The translations under genes and the position numbers were made by a program. From NCBI RefSeq assembly GCF_009600605.1, contig NZ_VWNA01000001.1, forward strand, positions 3,458,501 through 3,522,500: DNA of 64,000 nt, written 5' to 3'. This document shows positions 9,739 through 19,050 of the stretch, piece after piece. The notes below the pieces were generated by a model, which searched no databases, was not told where the DNA came from, and was given only the letters and a program-made list of their open reading frames with translations. The stretch is from Segnochrobactrum spirostomi (lineage in GTDB: Bacteria > Pseudomonadota > Alphaproteobacteria > Rhizobiales > Segnochrobactraceae). Position 1 is the stretch's first letter, and every line of letters starts with the position of its first letter.

Positions 9739-12531
9739 TCAGAAGAACGAGCGGCGCTGCCACCAGCCGGTGCGCTTCGGACCTTCGTCCTCGACCGGCG
9801 CCTGGGGCTTCGCAAGTTCCTCGCTCACCACCGGGGCGGCATTGTCGTTCTCGGATGCCGCGCTCGCAGCCGGCTCGGCCGCAACGGCTTCCGGTTCTGC
9901 CGTCTCGGTCGCTTCGGGCGCGCTCGCGACGGTCTCCGTCGCGGCGGTCTCGGCGGGCGCAGCCTCCGTCGCCGCTTCGGCGGGCTCAGGCGTCAGCGGG
10001 GCTTCGACGGGAGCCACCTCCGAAGACACCTCGACCTGCGGCGCTTCCACCTCGGTCGCGGGAGCCGGGGTTTCGGCCTCTTCCCAGGGCGGGGTCAGGG
10101 GCACCTGGACGCTGTCTTCCGTAGCCTCGTTGACTTCGGCGGTCTCGGGGGCCGCGAAGGCATCTTCGGTGGGCTCGCTCGCGGCGGCCGGCTCGGCGGA
10201 GCCGAGAACGTCGGTCGTCAGCGGCACCAGATCGACGACCGAGGTCTCGACCTCGCCGTCGGTTTCGTCGGCACCGTTCGCCTCGCCTTCGCCCTCGCGC
10301 CGGCGGCGTCCGCCCCGGCGGCCACGGCGACGGCGACGCTGGCCGGCATCGTCGTCCTCGGCAGGCTCGGCTGTCGCTTCGCCAGATGTCGCCTCCGTCG
10401 CGGCCTCGCCGACGCCGTCCTCATCGGAGCCGCCGCCCTCAGACCCGCCGTCTTCGGCGCCGTTCTCGTCGTCATCGTCGCCGTCGCTCTCGCTGCCGGC
10501 GGACTGGGCCTGGCCACCCTCACCGCCGCCACGCCGCCGCCGACGCCGCCGCCGACGCTTGCGGCCCTGGCCATCCCCGTCCGCCTCGCGCTCGCGCGGC
10601 GCTTCGGAACGGGCCTCTTCCTCATTTTCCTCGTCCTCGACGTCCGGCTCGACCTCCGGTTCCATCTCGTCGGGATCGATCGAATCGACCCGGACCGAGG
10701 TCGAGAGCTGCGGCGGCACCTCGTTCGGGCCGCGAACCGCCGGCTCGCCGCGCTCCACCGCGAGGTGATGGGTGCCGAGGCTCTCGTCCGCCGCGATCGT
10801 GATCTGCACGCCGAAGCGGTGCTCGACGTCGGCGAGGTGGCTGCGCTTCTGGTTGAGGATGTAGAGCGCCACCGCCGTGCGGGTCCGCACGATGAGATTG
10901 TGCGAGGCGCTCTTGAGCAGGCTCTCCTCGAGCGTGCGCAGGACATGCAGCGCGACCGACTCGGTCGAGCGCACCAGGCCGGTGCCGAAGCAGTGCGGGC
11001 AGACCTGGGTGGAGCTCTCGACGACGCCGGTGCGGATGCGCTGGCGCGACATTTCCATCAGGCCGAAATGGGAGATCCGGCCGACCTGGATGCGCGCGCG
11101 GTCCGACTTCAGCGCCTCCTTGAGGCGCCGCTCGACGGAGCGGTTGTTCTTGTTCTCCTCCATATCGATGAAGTCGATGACGATGAGGCCGGCGAGGTCG
11201 CGCAGGCGCAACTGCCGGGCCACCTCGTCGGAGGCCTCGAGATTCGTCTGGAGGGCGGTGTCCTCGATGTTGTGCTCGCGGGTCGAGCGGCCGGAGTTCA
11301 CGTCGATCGAAACCAGCGCCTCGGTCTGGTTGATGACGATGTAGCCGCCGGACTTCAGCGTGACCTGGGGCGAGAACATCGCGTCGAGCTGGGCCTCGAC
11401 GCCGAACCGCGTGAACAGCGGGGAGGGATCGCGGTAGAGCTTCACGTTCTTCGCATGGCTCGGCATGAGCATGCGCATGAAGTCCTTGGCCTCGCGGTAG
11501 CCGTCGTCGCCGGCGACCAGGACCTCGTCGATGTCCTTGTTGTAGAGGTCGCGGATCGAGCGCTTGACGAGGCTGCCCTCCTCATAGACGAGGGCCGGCG
11601 CCGCGGATTTCAGCGTCAGTTCGCGCACGCTCTCCCACAGACGCAGCAGATATTCGAAGTCGCGCTTGACTTCGACCTTGGTGCGGTTGGCGCCGGCGGT
11701 GCGCAGGATGACGCCCATCCCCTCCGGCACCTCCAGGTCGCTCGCGATCTTCTTCAGGCGCTTGCGATCGACCGCCGAGGTGATCTTGCGGCTGATGCCG
11801 CCGCCCCGTGCGGTGTTCGGCATGAGCACCGAATAGCGGCCGGCGAGCGACAGATAGGTGGTCAGCGCCGCACCCTTGTTGCCGCGCTCTTCCTTGACGA
11901 CCTGAACGAGCAGAACCTGGCGGCGCTTGATCACCTCCTGGATCTTGTAGACCCGGCGGTTGCGCTGCGGACGGCGCTCGGGAACCTCCTCGAGGGCATC
12001 CTCGGCGCCGACGGACTCGACCGAATCCTCGATCTCGACCTGCTCGGCCTCGTTGCGGTGCGCGGGGGGCAGGTTGTCGCCCGCCTCGCCGTCGTGCGCC
12101 GCCGCTTCGGACGAGCCGTCCTCGCCGTCTTCGTCCGCCGCGGTCTCGCCGCTCTCCGACGCCGCCTCGCCCACGGGGGCGGACTTCACGCGCTCGGCCT
12201 CGGCGCGCTCTTCGGCGCGGGCAGCTTCCGCTTCCTCGCGGGCTTCCGCTTCGTCGGCTTCGATCAGCGCCTGCCGGTCGGAATAGGGGATCTGGTAATA
12301 ATCGGGGTGAATTTCGCTGAAGGCGAGGAAACCGTGCCGGTTGCCGCCGTAATCGACGAAGGCGGCCTGGAGCGAAGGCTCCACGCGGGTCACCTTCGCG
12401 AGATAGATGTTGCCGCGCAGCGGCTTGCGGTTGGCGGACTCGAAATCGAATTCTTCGACGCGGTTGCCGCGGACGACGACTACCCGGGTCTCCTCCGAGT
12501 GGGTCGCGTCGATGAGCATCTTGTTGGCCAT
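9739..12531 (-). CDS. rne: Ribonuclease E
   Basis: RNase E is the main endoribonuclease of the degradosome and also processes rRNA and tRNA. The start is ATG 12531 (MANKMLIDATH), giving 930 residues. The N-terminal half holds the S1 domain, split as usual in alphaproteobacteria by a charged E/A/R-rich insert (about residues 90-190). The catalytic domain follows with metal-binding aspartates in LVSIDVNSG and LIVIDFIDM, and the zinc-link CPHCFGTG. The C-terminal region is very acidic and proline/alanine-rich with basic RRRRRRR patches, as in degradosome scaffolds, and ends in the conserved GWWQRRSFF. A run of six G at 12064-12069 is read correctly here. Expression is probably controlled through the long leader upstream. 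Confidence 0.96.
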   Translation of the reverse strand: MANKMLIDATHSEETRVVVVRGNRVEEFDFESANRKPLRGNIYLAKVTRVEPSLQAAFVDYGGNRHGFLAFSEIHPDYYQIPYSDRQALIEADEAEAREEAEAARAEERAEAERVKSAPVGEAASESGETAADEDGEDGSSEAAAHDGEAGDNLPPAHRNEAEQVEIEDSVESVGAEDALEEVPERRPQRNRRVYKIQEVIKRRQVLLVQVVKEERGNKGAALTTYLSLAGRYSVLMPNTARGGGISRKITSAVDRKRLKKIASDLEVPEGMGVILRTAGANRTKVEVKRDFEYLLRLWESVRELTLKSAAPALVYEEGSLVKRSIRDLYNKDIDEVLVAGDDGYREAKDFMRMLMPSHAKNVKLYRDPSPLFTRFGVEAQLDAMFSPQVTLKSGGYIVINQTEALVSIDVNSGRSTREHNIEDTALQTNLEASDEVARQLRLRDLAGLIVIDFIDMEENKNNRSVERRLKEALKSDRARIQVGRISHFGLMEMSRQRIRTGVVESSTQVCPHCFGTGLVRSTESVALHVLRTLEESLLKSASHNLIVRTRTAVALYILNQKRSHLADVEHRFGVQITIAADESLGTHHLAVERGEPAVRGPNEVPPQLSTSVRVDSIDPDEMEPEVEPDVEDEENEEEARSEAPREREADGDGQGRKRRRRRRRRRGGGEGGQAQSAGSESDGDDDDENGAEDGGSEGGGSDEDGVGEAATEATSGEATAEPAEDDDAGQRRRRRGRRGGRRRREGEGEANGADETDGEVETSVVDLVPLTTDVLGSAEPAAASEPTEDAFAAPETAEVNEATEDSVQVPLTPPWEEAETPAPATEVEAPQVEVSSEVAPVEAPLTPEPAEAATEAAPAETAATETVASAPEATETAEPEAVAAEPAASAASENDNAAPVVSEELAKPQAPVEDEGPKRTGWWQRRSFF

Positions 12532-13412
12532 GAGAGGCAGTCTCCGCGGCTCCGGCAAGCCGTCGCGGGCGTCATGCGCCGATGCGAGGCTCGCTCGAAA
12601 GAGCCGCCTGGTTGGGATGGGTCAGAAGAAAGGGGTGTGAGCGGGACGGACATCGCCGCGCGTACCGGGCGGGAGGCCGAAGCGATCCCTGCTGCGACGA
12701 TCATTCCCCGCACGGCCTGGGCCGTGCTGTCATGAGGAACGAACGCTCGTGCGAACCCGGTCATAAAGAGGCGCGTGCTCTAATCCGTCTGCCGATCCGG
12801 ATGGGATCGGGAATGCGTGGCGGACACCGGTCCGGTGTCCTCGAAAGTCGACCTCCGCACGGAAACCGGGCGGGAGCCGGACGGCGGCACCGGCGATTGC
12901 CGGGACGGAACGACGGATCGTTCCGCAGGCCGTTCCGGAGCCTCCGCGGACGTCGACCCGAGACGGGGCCGGTGCCGCGGTTCCGAGGCGCTGTCCCGCG
13001 CCCTTGCGGGCGCCACGGGAAGCCACCTCCGGGGCCGGGCAGATCCGAATCGCACCGGCTTCCCGGTCGAGCGGCGGACCTGAACCTTCGCCTCAAGGAG
13101 CCGTCACGGCGGGAAATGTGAATTCCCGGGGCGGAGCTCCGAACGGCGGACGGCCGGGCGTGAGGAAGGCGGCGTCGGCGCACAAAATTTGTTCGCTGTC
13201 GCCACCCGCCTTATTTACGAACGCATCGGCTGCTTGGCAAGCGCTGCCCTCGTCGCCGCGCCGACGTGAGGACCGCGATGGTCTCCGTCATAAGTTTTGG
13301 TTAAGCCTGCTGCCGCACGCTGCGGCGGAAACCGCGGCGCCAACACTTTGCCGTGATGGTCTAGAACCGGTCCCGCACTCTACGGCGGACCGCGGGATGA
13401 GGGAGGACGCGA
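12532..13412. other. Intergenic region with rne leader palindromes and divergent promoters, no gene
   Basis: This 881-bp gap separates divergent rne and the amidase gene. I find no convincing protein: the open frames are arginine/proline-rich shadow frames. It contains strong dyads: GGACACCGG-T-CCGGTGTCC (12822-12840) and CGGAACGA-CGGA-TCGTTCCG (12906-12925), with further GC-rich repeats to about 13080. An AT-richer stretch at 13180-13220 and the sequence around 13285-13310 are the likeliest promoter areas. A long structured 5' UTR fits rne autoregulation known from E. coli; that it applies here is inference. Confidence 0.5.
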
Positions 13413-14759
13413 GTGCAGCACGGCTTCGAGCTCGGCAGGATGCGCCGACCGAATCGGGTGTTCGCCCTCGCTGCGGCGGCGCTTCTCTTTTCTCTCTTGG
13501 GTCTGTCTCTCGTGGGCGCGGGTAGGGCCTCGGCCGCTGCGGGGGACGCGGCGTCCGATCCGGCGGCGACCGCGCCGCGCACCGAACCCGTCGCCCCGTC
13601 CGGCCTGCCGATCGCGCTCGGCGCCCGCGTCGCCGGCGACACCGAGCGCACCCGCCTCGTCATCGACCTCTCGTCCGGGCTGCAGGCGACCGTCTTTCCG
13701 CTCGCCGATCCGAACCGGGTGGTGATCGATCTCCCCGAGATCCGCTTCGACCTCCCGAACGGGACGGGCGAGGAGGGGCGGGGGCTCATCACGACCTGGC
13801 GCTACGGCCTGTTTGCGCCCGGCAAGTCGCGCATCGTCGTCGACACCACGGGGCCCGTCGCGATCGACCGCACCTTCGTTCTCCCGGCGGCCGACGGCCA
13901 GCCGGCCCGGCTCGTGGTCGATCTGGTGCCGACCACGGCGGCCGCCTTCGCGGCGAAGGTCGCCGAGGCGCGCGCGGCGCGCGGCGCCCCGACCACGACC
14001 CCGGACGGGATCGCGCCGGACAGCGGTGTCACCGCCGACCGCACCCGCCGCACCCGCCCGCTGATCGTGCTCGATCCCGGCCATGGCGGCCTCGACACCG
14101 GCGCGGTCGCGACCGACGGTCGGGAAGAGAAGACGATCACGCTGCCGTTCGCCCAATTGCTGGCCCAGAAGCTCGCCGAGACCGGCAAGTTCGAGGTCAA
14201 GCTCACCCGCGACGACGACACCTTCCTGCCCCTCGACCGGCGCGTCGAGATCGCCCGCGAACTCGCCGCCGACCTCTTCATCTCCATCCACACCGACTCG
14301 GCGCCGCAGCCCTACGTGCGCGGCGCGACCGTCTATACGGTGTCGGACCGCGCCTCGGACGCCGAGGCGGCGGCGACGGCGGCGCTCGAGAACAAGTCGG
14401 ACATCATCGCCGGCGTCGACCTGCCCAACGCCTCCGACGAGGTCGCCGACATCCTGCTCGACCTCGCCCGCCGCGAGACGCGCAATTTCTCCCGGCAAAT
14501 CTCGAATGCGCTCGTCACCGAGATGAAGACGACGACGAAGCTCAACGCCAATCCGCAGCGTGCCGCCGGTTTTCGCGTGCTCAGGGCGCACGACGTACCC
14601 TCCGTCCTCGTCGAGCTCGGCTATCTCACCAACAAGGACGACGAGGCGCGGCTCGAGGATGCGGCGTGGCGTGAGAAGACGGCGGTGGCGATGGTCGGCG
14701 CGATCGAGATCTTTTTTGGTCCCCGCTTGGCGCAAGGTCGCGAATTCGGCGGAAAGTGA
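13413..14759 (+). CDS. N-acetylmuramoyl-L-alanine amidase (AMIN + Amidase_3), AmiC-like
   Basis: This periplasmic zinc amidase cleaves the amide between MurNAc and L-alanine to split septal peptidoglycan. It has 448 residues and starts with GTG, supported by the Shine-Dalgarno sequence GGGAGG 7-12 bases upstream. Residues about 15-43 are a signal peptide (hydrophobic core ALAAAALLFSLLGL). An AMIN domain follows (about 65-185), which targets the division site. The Amidase_3 catalytic domain is about 215-440 with zinc ligands in LDPGHGGLDTG, the REEKT glutamate and SIHTDS, and the catalytic glutamate in VLVELGYLTN. PBP1A follows on the same strand, a pairing common in this class and consistent with coordinated wall turnover. 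Confidence 0.94.
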   Translation: MQHGFELGRMRRPNRVFALAAAALLFSLLGLSLVGAGRASAAAGDAASDPAATAPRTEPVAPSGLPIALGARVAGDTERTRLVIDLSSGLQATVFPLADPNRVVIDLPEIRFDLPNGTGEEGRGLITTWRYGLFAPGKSRIVVDTTGPVAIDRTFVLPAADGQPARLVVDLVPTTAAAFAAKVAEARAARGAPTTTPDGIAPDSGVTADRTRRTRPLIVLDPGHGGLDTGAVATDGREEKTITLPFAQLLAQKLAETGKFEVKLTRDDDTFLPLDRRVEIARELAADLFISIHTDSAPQPYVRGATVYTVSDRASDAEAAATAALENKSDIIAGVDLPNASDEVADILLDLARRETRNFSRQISNALVTEMKTTTKLNANPQRAAGFRVLRAHDVPSVLVELGYLTNKDDEARLEDAAWREKTAVAMVGAIEIFFGPRLAQGREFGGK

Positions 14760-15113
14760 TGGTTCCCTCACCATAGCGTTGCGAACGGGCAACGGGCCGT
14801 TGCGCGTACGAATCACGTCTCTTGCAAAGGCCGGATCGCGAGCGTAACTGCACAGCGCGAGCCGTGGCGGCCCGGGAACTCGAGCCGAAACGGAGCACGA
14901 CAGGCGGTCGCGGCGCGGTGGCTGACCGGCAACACGCGACGGCGCGTCCGGGCGTTAACGTCTTGGTCATAGTTCGGCCGAAAGGCCGCTCCAGGGATGT
15001 CCGAGCGGTGGGCCAGCCGCAGCGGTGGTCCTCGGTTCCGGCCTCCTCCTGACGCGAGGGCCGAGCCGGTCGTTCAATACCGCGTCGGGGGCCACGACGA
15101 GCGAGCCGATTTG
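14760..15113 (+). other. Intergenic spacer upstream of the PBP1A gene
   Basis: A 354-bp gap between the amidase and PBP1A genes. Open frames run into it from the PBP1A side (an upstream ATG at 14997), but the added residues have no membrane or family character. I see no terminator with a T tract and no RNA gene. It presumably carries the PBP1A promoter. Confidence 0.4.
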
Positions 15114-17591
15114 ATGACGTTCATCCTGCGTTCGATCGGGTACATCTTTGGAATCGCGGTCATTCTTGCATTGATCGCGGCCGGGGGTGTCGCCTGGTAC
15201 ATCTCGCACATGTCGGCCTCGCTGCCGGACTACACGGCGCTGCGCAAGTACGAGCCGCCGGTGATGACGCGCGTCCATGCCTCGGACGGCAGTCTGATGG
15301 CGGAATATTCGATCGAGCGGCGCCTGTTCCTGCCGATCCAGACCATCCCCGACCGCGTCAAGAACGCCTTCATCGCCGCCGAGGACAAGAACTTCTATAC
15401 CCACTCGGGCGTCGATCCGTCCGGCGTGCTGCGCGCGCTCATCACCAATTACCGCAATCAGGGGAGCGGCAAGCGCCCGATCGGCGCCTCGACCATCACC
15501 CAGCAGGTCGCGAAGAACTTCTTCCTCACCAACGAGGTCAGCATCGATCGCAAGATCAAGGAGATGCTGCTCTCGTTGCGCATCGAGCAGGCCTATTCGA
15601 AGGACAAGATCCTCGAGCTCTATCTGAACGAGATCTATCTCGGCTTCGGTGCCTACGGCGTCGCCGCCGCGGCGCTCGACTATTTCGGCAAGTCGGTTCA
15701 GGAACTGAGCATCGCGCAGTGCGCCTACCTCGCCGCGCTGCCGAAGGCGCCGAACAATTACAACCCGTTCCGCTACAAGGAGCGCGCGCTCGACCGCCGC
15801 AACTGGGTCATCGACCGCATGGTCGAGGACAAGATGATCTCGAAGGAAGACGGCGAGAAGGCCAAGGCCGAGCCGCTCGAGATCACCGTCCGCGCCGCCG
15901 CGCCGCACATGTTCGCCGCCGACTATTTCGCCGAGGAGGTGCGCCGCAAGATCGCCGACCTCTATGGCGAGAAGCGCCTCTATGAGGGGGGCCTGTCGGT
16001 CCGCGCCACGCTCGATCCCAAGATGCAGGTGGAAGCCCGCAAGGCCCTCAATGCCGGCCTCTTGCGCTTCGATTATGCCCGCGGCTCGTGGATGGGCCCC
16101 GTCACCCACGTCGATCTGACGGCGGGCGAGGATTGGGGCGTCAAGATCGGCGACATCCCGTCTTATTACGACCTGCCGGAATGGCACCTCGCGGTCGTCC
16201 TGTCGGTCAACGCGACCGAGGCCGAGATCGGCCTCCAGCCGGCGCGCAACGACGGCGGGCGTCTCTCGACGGCGCGTGAGCGCGGCCGGCTTCTCTATAA
16301 GGATGTGCCCTGGAAGCGCATGAAGGACGGCCGCGGCGACAAGCCCGTGCGTCCGGCGCCGAAGCTCACCGACATGCTGAAGCCCGGCGACGTCATCTAT
16401 GTCGAGCACGTCGCCGACGACCCCGACGGCGTGTGGCGCCTGCGCCAGGTGCCGGAGGTCGGCGGCGCGCTCGTCGCCATGGACCCGCACACCGGCCGCG
16501 TGCTCGCGCTCGTCGGCGGCTTCTCCTACGCCCAGAGCGAGTTCAACCGCGCCACCCAGGCCTACCGGCAGCCCGGCTCGTCGTTCAAACCGATCGTCTA
16601 CTCGGCGGCGCTCGACAACGGCTACACGCCGTCCTCGATCGTCATGGACGCGCCGATCTCGTTCACCGACGCGAACGGCAAGGTGTGGGCGCCTAAGAAC
16701 GACGGCGGCAAGGTCGCCGGCCCGTCCACCCTGCGTCAGGCGCTTGAACACTCGCGCAATCTGGTGACGATCCGCCTCGCCAACGAGATGGGCATGCCGC
16801 TCGTCGTCGAATATGCGAAGCGCTTCGGCATCTATGACGATCTGCCGCCTTATCTGCCGATGGCCATCGGCGCGGGCGAGACGACCGTGCTGCGCATGAC
16901 GACCGCCTATGCGATCATCGCCAACGGCGGCAAGAAGATCGTGCCGACCCTGATCGACCGCATCCAGGACCGCTACGGCAACACGATCTACAAGCACGAC
17001 GACCGCATTTGCGAAGGCTGCGTCGCCGAGAATTGGTCGAACCAGGCCGAGCCGACCCTGATCGACAATGCCGAGCAGATCCTCGACCCGATGACCGCCT
17101 ACCAGATCACCTCGATGATGGAAGGTGTCGTCAAGTACGGCACCGGCCGTCGGGCGCTCGCGATTGGCAAGCCGATCGCCGGCAAGACAGGAACGACCAA
17201 CGATTCCAAGGACGTCTGGTTCATCGGGTTCTCCCCCGACCTGGTTGCGGGTGTGTTCGTCGGCTACGATCAGCCGCGTCCGATGGGCAAGGGCGTGGCG
17301 GGTGGCGTGGTCGCGGCGCCGATCTTCACCGACTTCATGGAAGACGCGCTCGCCGACAAGCCGCCGGTCGATTTCCGTGTGCCGGACGGCATCAAGCTGG
17401 TGCCGGTCAACCACCTGACCGGCCAGCCGGCCTCGGGCTCCGGCGCCGGCATCGTGATCGAGGCCTTCAAGCCGGGCACCGCGCCGGGCGAATCGGGCTT
17501 CTCCTTCGCCGCGGGCGCCTCGGCGCAGCCGGACAAGGCGACGGCGGAGCAGGAAAAGGCCGTCTATTCCGGCACCGGCGGCCTCTACTGA
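15114..17591 (+). CDS. mrcA: Class A penicillin-binding protein 1A
   Basis: This bifunctional peptidoglycan synthase has 825 residues. I chose ATG 15114 because it places the single transmembrane anchor at residues 5-29. The GT51 transglycosylase domain contains the catalytic glutamate E90 in AAEDKNFYTHSGVD, plus ASTITQQVAKNFFL and KEMLLSLRIE. An OB-like insert follows (about 290-440). The transpeptidase domain has the SxxK motif in QPGSSFKPIVY (serine near residue 489), the SRN motif (EHSRNLVT) and KTGTTN near the C-terminus. A run of six G at 15986-15991 is in frame. The gene follows the amidase, and prfB lies 178 bp downstream. Confidence 0.96.
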   Translation: MTFILRSIGYIFGIAVILALIAAGGVAWYISHMSASLPDYTALRKYEPPVMTRVHASDGSLMAEYSIERRLFLPIQTIPDRVKNAFIAAEDKNFYTHSGVDPSGVLRALITNYRNQGSGKRPIGASTITQQVAKNFFLTNEVSIDRKIKEMLLSLRIEQAYSKDKILELYLNEIYLGFGAYGVAAAALDYFGKSVQELSIAQCAYLAALPKAPNNYNPFRYKERALDRRNWVIDRMVEDKMISKEDGEKAKAEPLEITVRAAAPHMFAADYFAEEVRRKIADLYGEKRLYEGGLSVRATLDPKMQVEARKALNAGLLRFDYARGSWMGPVTHVDLTAGEDWGVKIGDIPSYYDLPEWHLAVVLSVNATEAEIGLQPARNDGGRLSTARERGRLLYKDVPWKRMKDGRGDKPVRPAPKLTDMLKPGDVIYVEHVADDPDGVWRLRQVPEVGGALVAMDPHTGRVLALVGGFSYAQSEFNRATQAYRQPGSSFKPIVYSAALDNGYTPSSIVMDAPISFTDANGKVWAPKNDGGKVAGPSTLRQALEHSRNLVTIRLANEMGMPLVVEYAKRFGIYDDLPPYLPMAIGAGETTVLRMTTAYAIIANGGKKIVPTLIDRIQDRYGNTIYKHDDRICEGCVAENWSNQAEPTLIDNAEQILDPMTAYQITSMMEGVVKYGTGRRALAIGKPIAGKTGTTNDSKDVWFIGFSPDLVAGVFVGYDQPRPMGKGVAGGVVAAPIFTDFMEDALADKPPVDFRVPDGIKLVPVNHLTGQPASGSGAGIVIEAFKPGTAPGESGFSFAAGASAQPDKATAEQEKAVYSGTGGLY

Positions 17592-17769
17592 CGCCATCGG
17601 GCGGTCTCGCCCGCGGCGTCGTGAGAGAGCGAGCCTCGGCGCTGCGCCGAACCGGTGCGACGCCCTCCGAGTTTGCATCGGCGGCGGCGGTCCCTTATGG
17701 TCCGCGCCGATGCCGCGGCCTTTTCGGTCGCCGGTTTTCCCCTTTCCCTGACGCGAGGAAGGATCCGCG

Positions 17770-18901
17770 ATGCGTGCGGAAACGCAGTCGATCATCGACG
17801 AAATCCAGCAGGCCATAAGCCTGCTGAGGAGGCATCTTTGACTGGGATGTCGCAACGAAGCGCCTCCAGGAACTGAACGCCCTCTCGGAATCGCCCGATC
17901 TCTGGAACGACCAGGAGAAGGCGCAGAAGCTCCTGCGTGAGCGCAACCGGCTCGATCAGCAGATCGGCGCCGTCTCGAAGCTCAGCCGGGACCTCAATGA
18001 GGCGGTCGAACTCATCGAGCTCGGCGAGGCCGAGGGTGAGGCTTCGATCGTCGAGGACGCCGAGGCGACCCTTAAGACGCTGCGCTCTGAGCTCGCCAAG
18101 CGGCAGGTTCAGGCGCTGCTCTCCGGCGAGGCCGACGGCAACGACAGCTATCTCGAAGTCCACGCCGGCGCGGGCGGCACCGAGTCCCAGGATTGGGCGC
18201 TCATGCTGATGCGCATGTACACGCGCTGGGCCGAGCAGCACGGCTGCAAAGTCGAGCTCATGGAAGAGAGCGCGGGCGAGCAGGCGGGCGTCAAATCGGC
18301 CACGATCCTGGTCAAGGGCGACAACGCCTACGGCTGGCTCAAGACCGAATCCGGCGTGCATCGCCTCGTGCGCATCTCGCCGTTCGACGCCAACGCCCGT
18401 CGCCAGACGAGCTTCGCGAGCGTGTGGGTCTATCCGGTGGTGGACGACGCCATCAACATCGACATCAACGAGAGCGATGTGCGCGTCGACACCTATCGGT
18501 CCTCGGGCGCCGGCGGCCAGCACGTCAACACGACGGACTCCGCCGTCCGCCTCACCCACATCCCGACCGGCATCGCGGTCGCCTGTCAGAACGAGCGCTC
18601 GCAGCATAAGAACCGGGCGACCGCCTGGCAGATGCTCCGCGCCCGCCTCTACGAGCGCGAGCTGAAGCTGCGGGAAGAGAAGGCGATGGCCGAGGCCGCG
18701 TCCAAGACGGAGATCGGCTGGGGCCACCAGATCCGCTCCTACGTGCTGCAACCCTATCAGCTCGTGAAGGACCTGCGCACCGGCGTCGAAAGCACCGCCC
18801 CCGACGACGTGCTGAACGGAGACCTCGATCCCTTCATGGAGGCCTCGCTCGCCCAGCGCATCGCCGGCACCGCCGACAAGCAGGTGCAGGATATCGACTG
18901 A
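17770..18901 (+). CDS. prfB: Peptide chain release factor 2, expressed by programmed +1 frameshift
   Basis: RF2 recognises UAA and UGA and triggers peptide release. The zero-frame peptide [14 protein letters not shown]... runs 23 codons to an in-frame TGA at 17839-17841. Reading continues in the +1 frame as [16 protein letters not shown] to the stop at 18901, about 376 residues in all. The RF2-specific codon-recognition tripeptide SPF is in [12 protein letters not shown] and the catalytic GGQ is in GAGGQHVN. The frame change is the conserved autoregulatory device (see separate entry), not a mutation. The gene ends 70 bp before a strong terminator shared with the convergent glucan synthase gene. 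Confidence 0.97.
17827..17842 (+). promoter_or_regulatory. prfB: prfB programmed +1 frameshift signal
   Basis: The sequence AGGAGG-CAT-CTT-TGA-C has the full arrangement known from E. coli prfB: a Shine-Dalgarno-like AGGAGG (17827-17832) three bases before the slippery CTT, then the weak UGA stop followed by C. When RF2 is scarce the ribosome pauses at UGA, slips +1 and makes more RF2. The elements are read directly; the mechanism is established for this family. Confidence 0.95.
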
Positions 18902-18970
18902 GCGAATGCCGAAGGGGGCTCGGCCCGATAGGCGGATCCCCCGGCTCGCAACACTCGACCGAGACGACAA

Positions 18971-19007
18971 AAAAAAGGAGCCCGGGGTCGCCCCCGGGCT
19001 CCTTTTT
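18971..19007. terminator. Bidirectional Rho-independent terminator between prfB and the glucan synthase
   Basis: An 11-bp stem (GGAGCCCGGGG at 18977-18987 with CCCCGGGCTCC at 18992-19002) is flanked by an A run on the left and TTTTT on the right. It can terminate prfB on the plus strand and the convergent gene on the minus strand. Confidence 0.95.
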
Positions 19008-19050
19008 CATTTGGGGACCGCGCCGGCTAACGGACCGGTGCGGCGGGGCC

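Noticed and set aside
12761..13183. 140-codon minus-strand open frame in the rne leader
   Set aside because: It is arginine/proline-rich throughout, lacks a ribosome-binding site and overlaps the palindromic leader.
17770..17841. prfB read as a nonsense-mutated pseudogene
   Set aside because: The stop sits in the conserved programmed frameshift signal, and the rest of RF2 is complete in the +1 frame.
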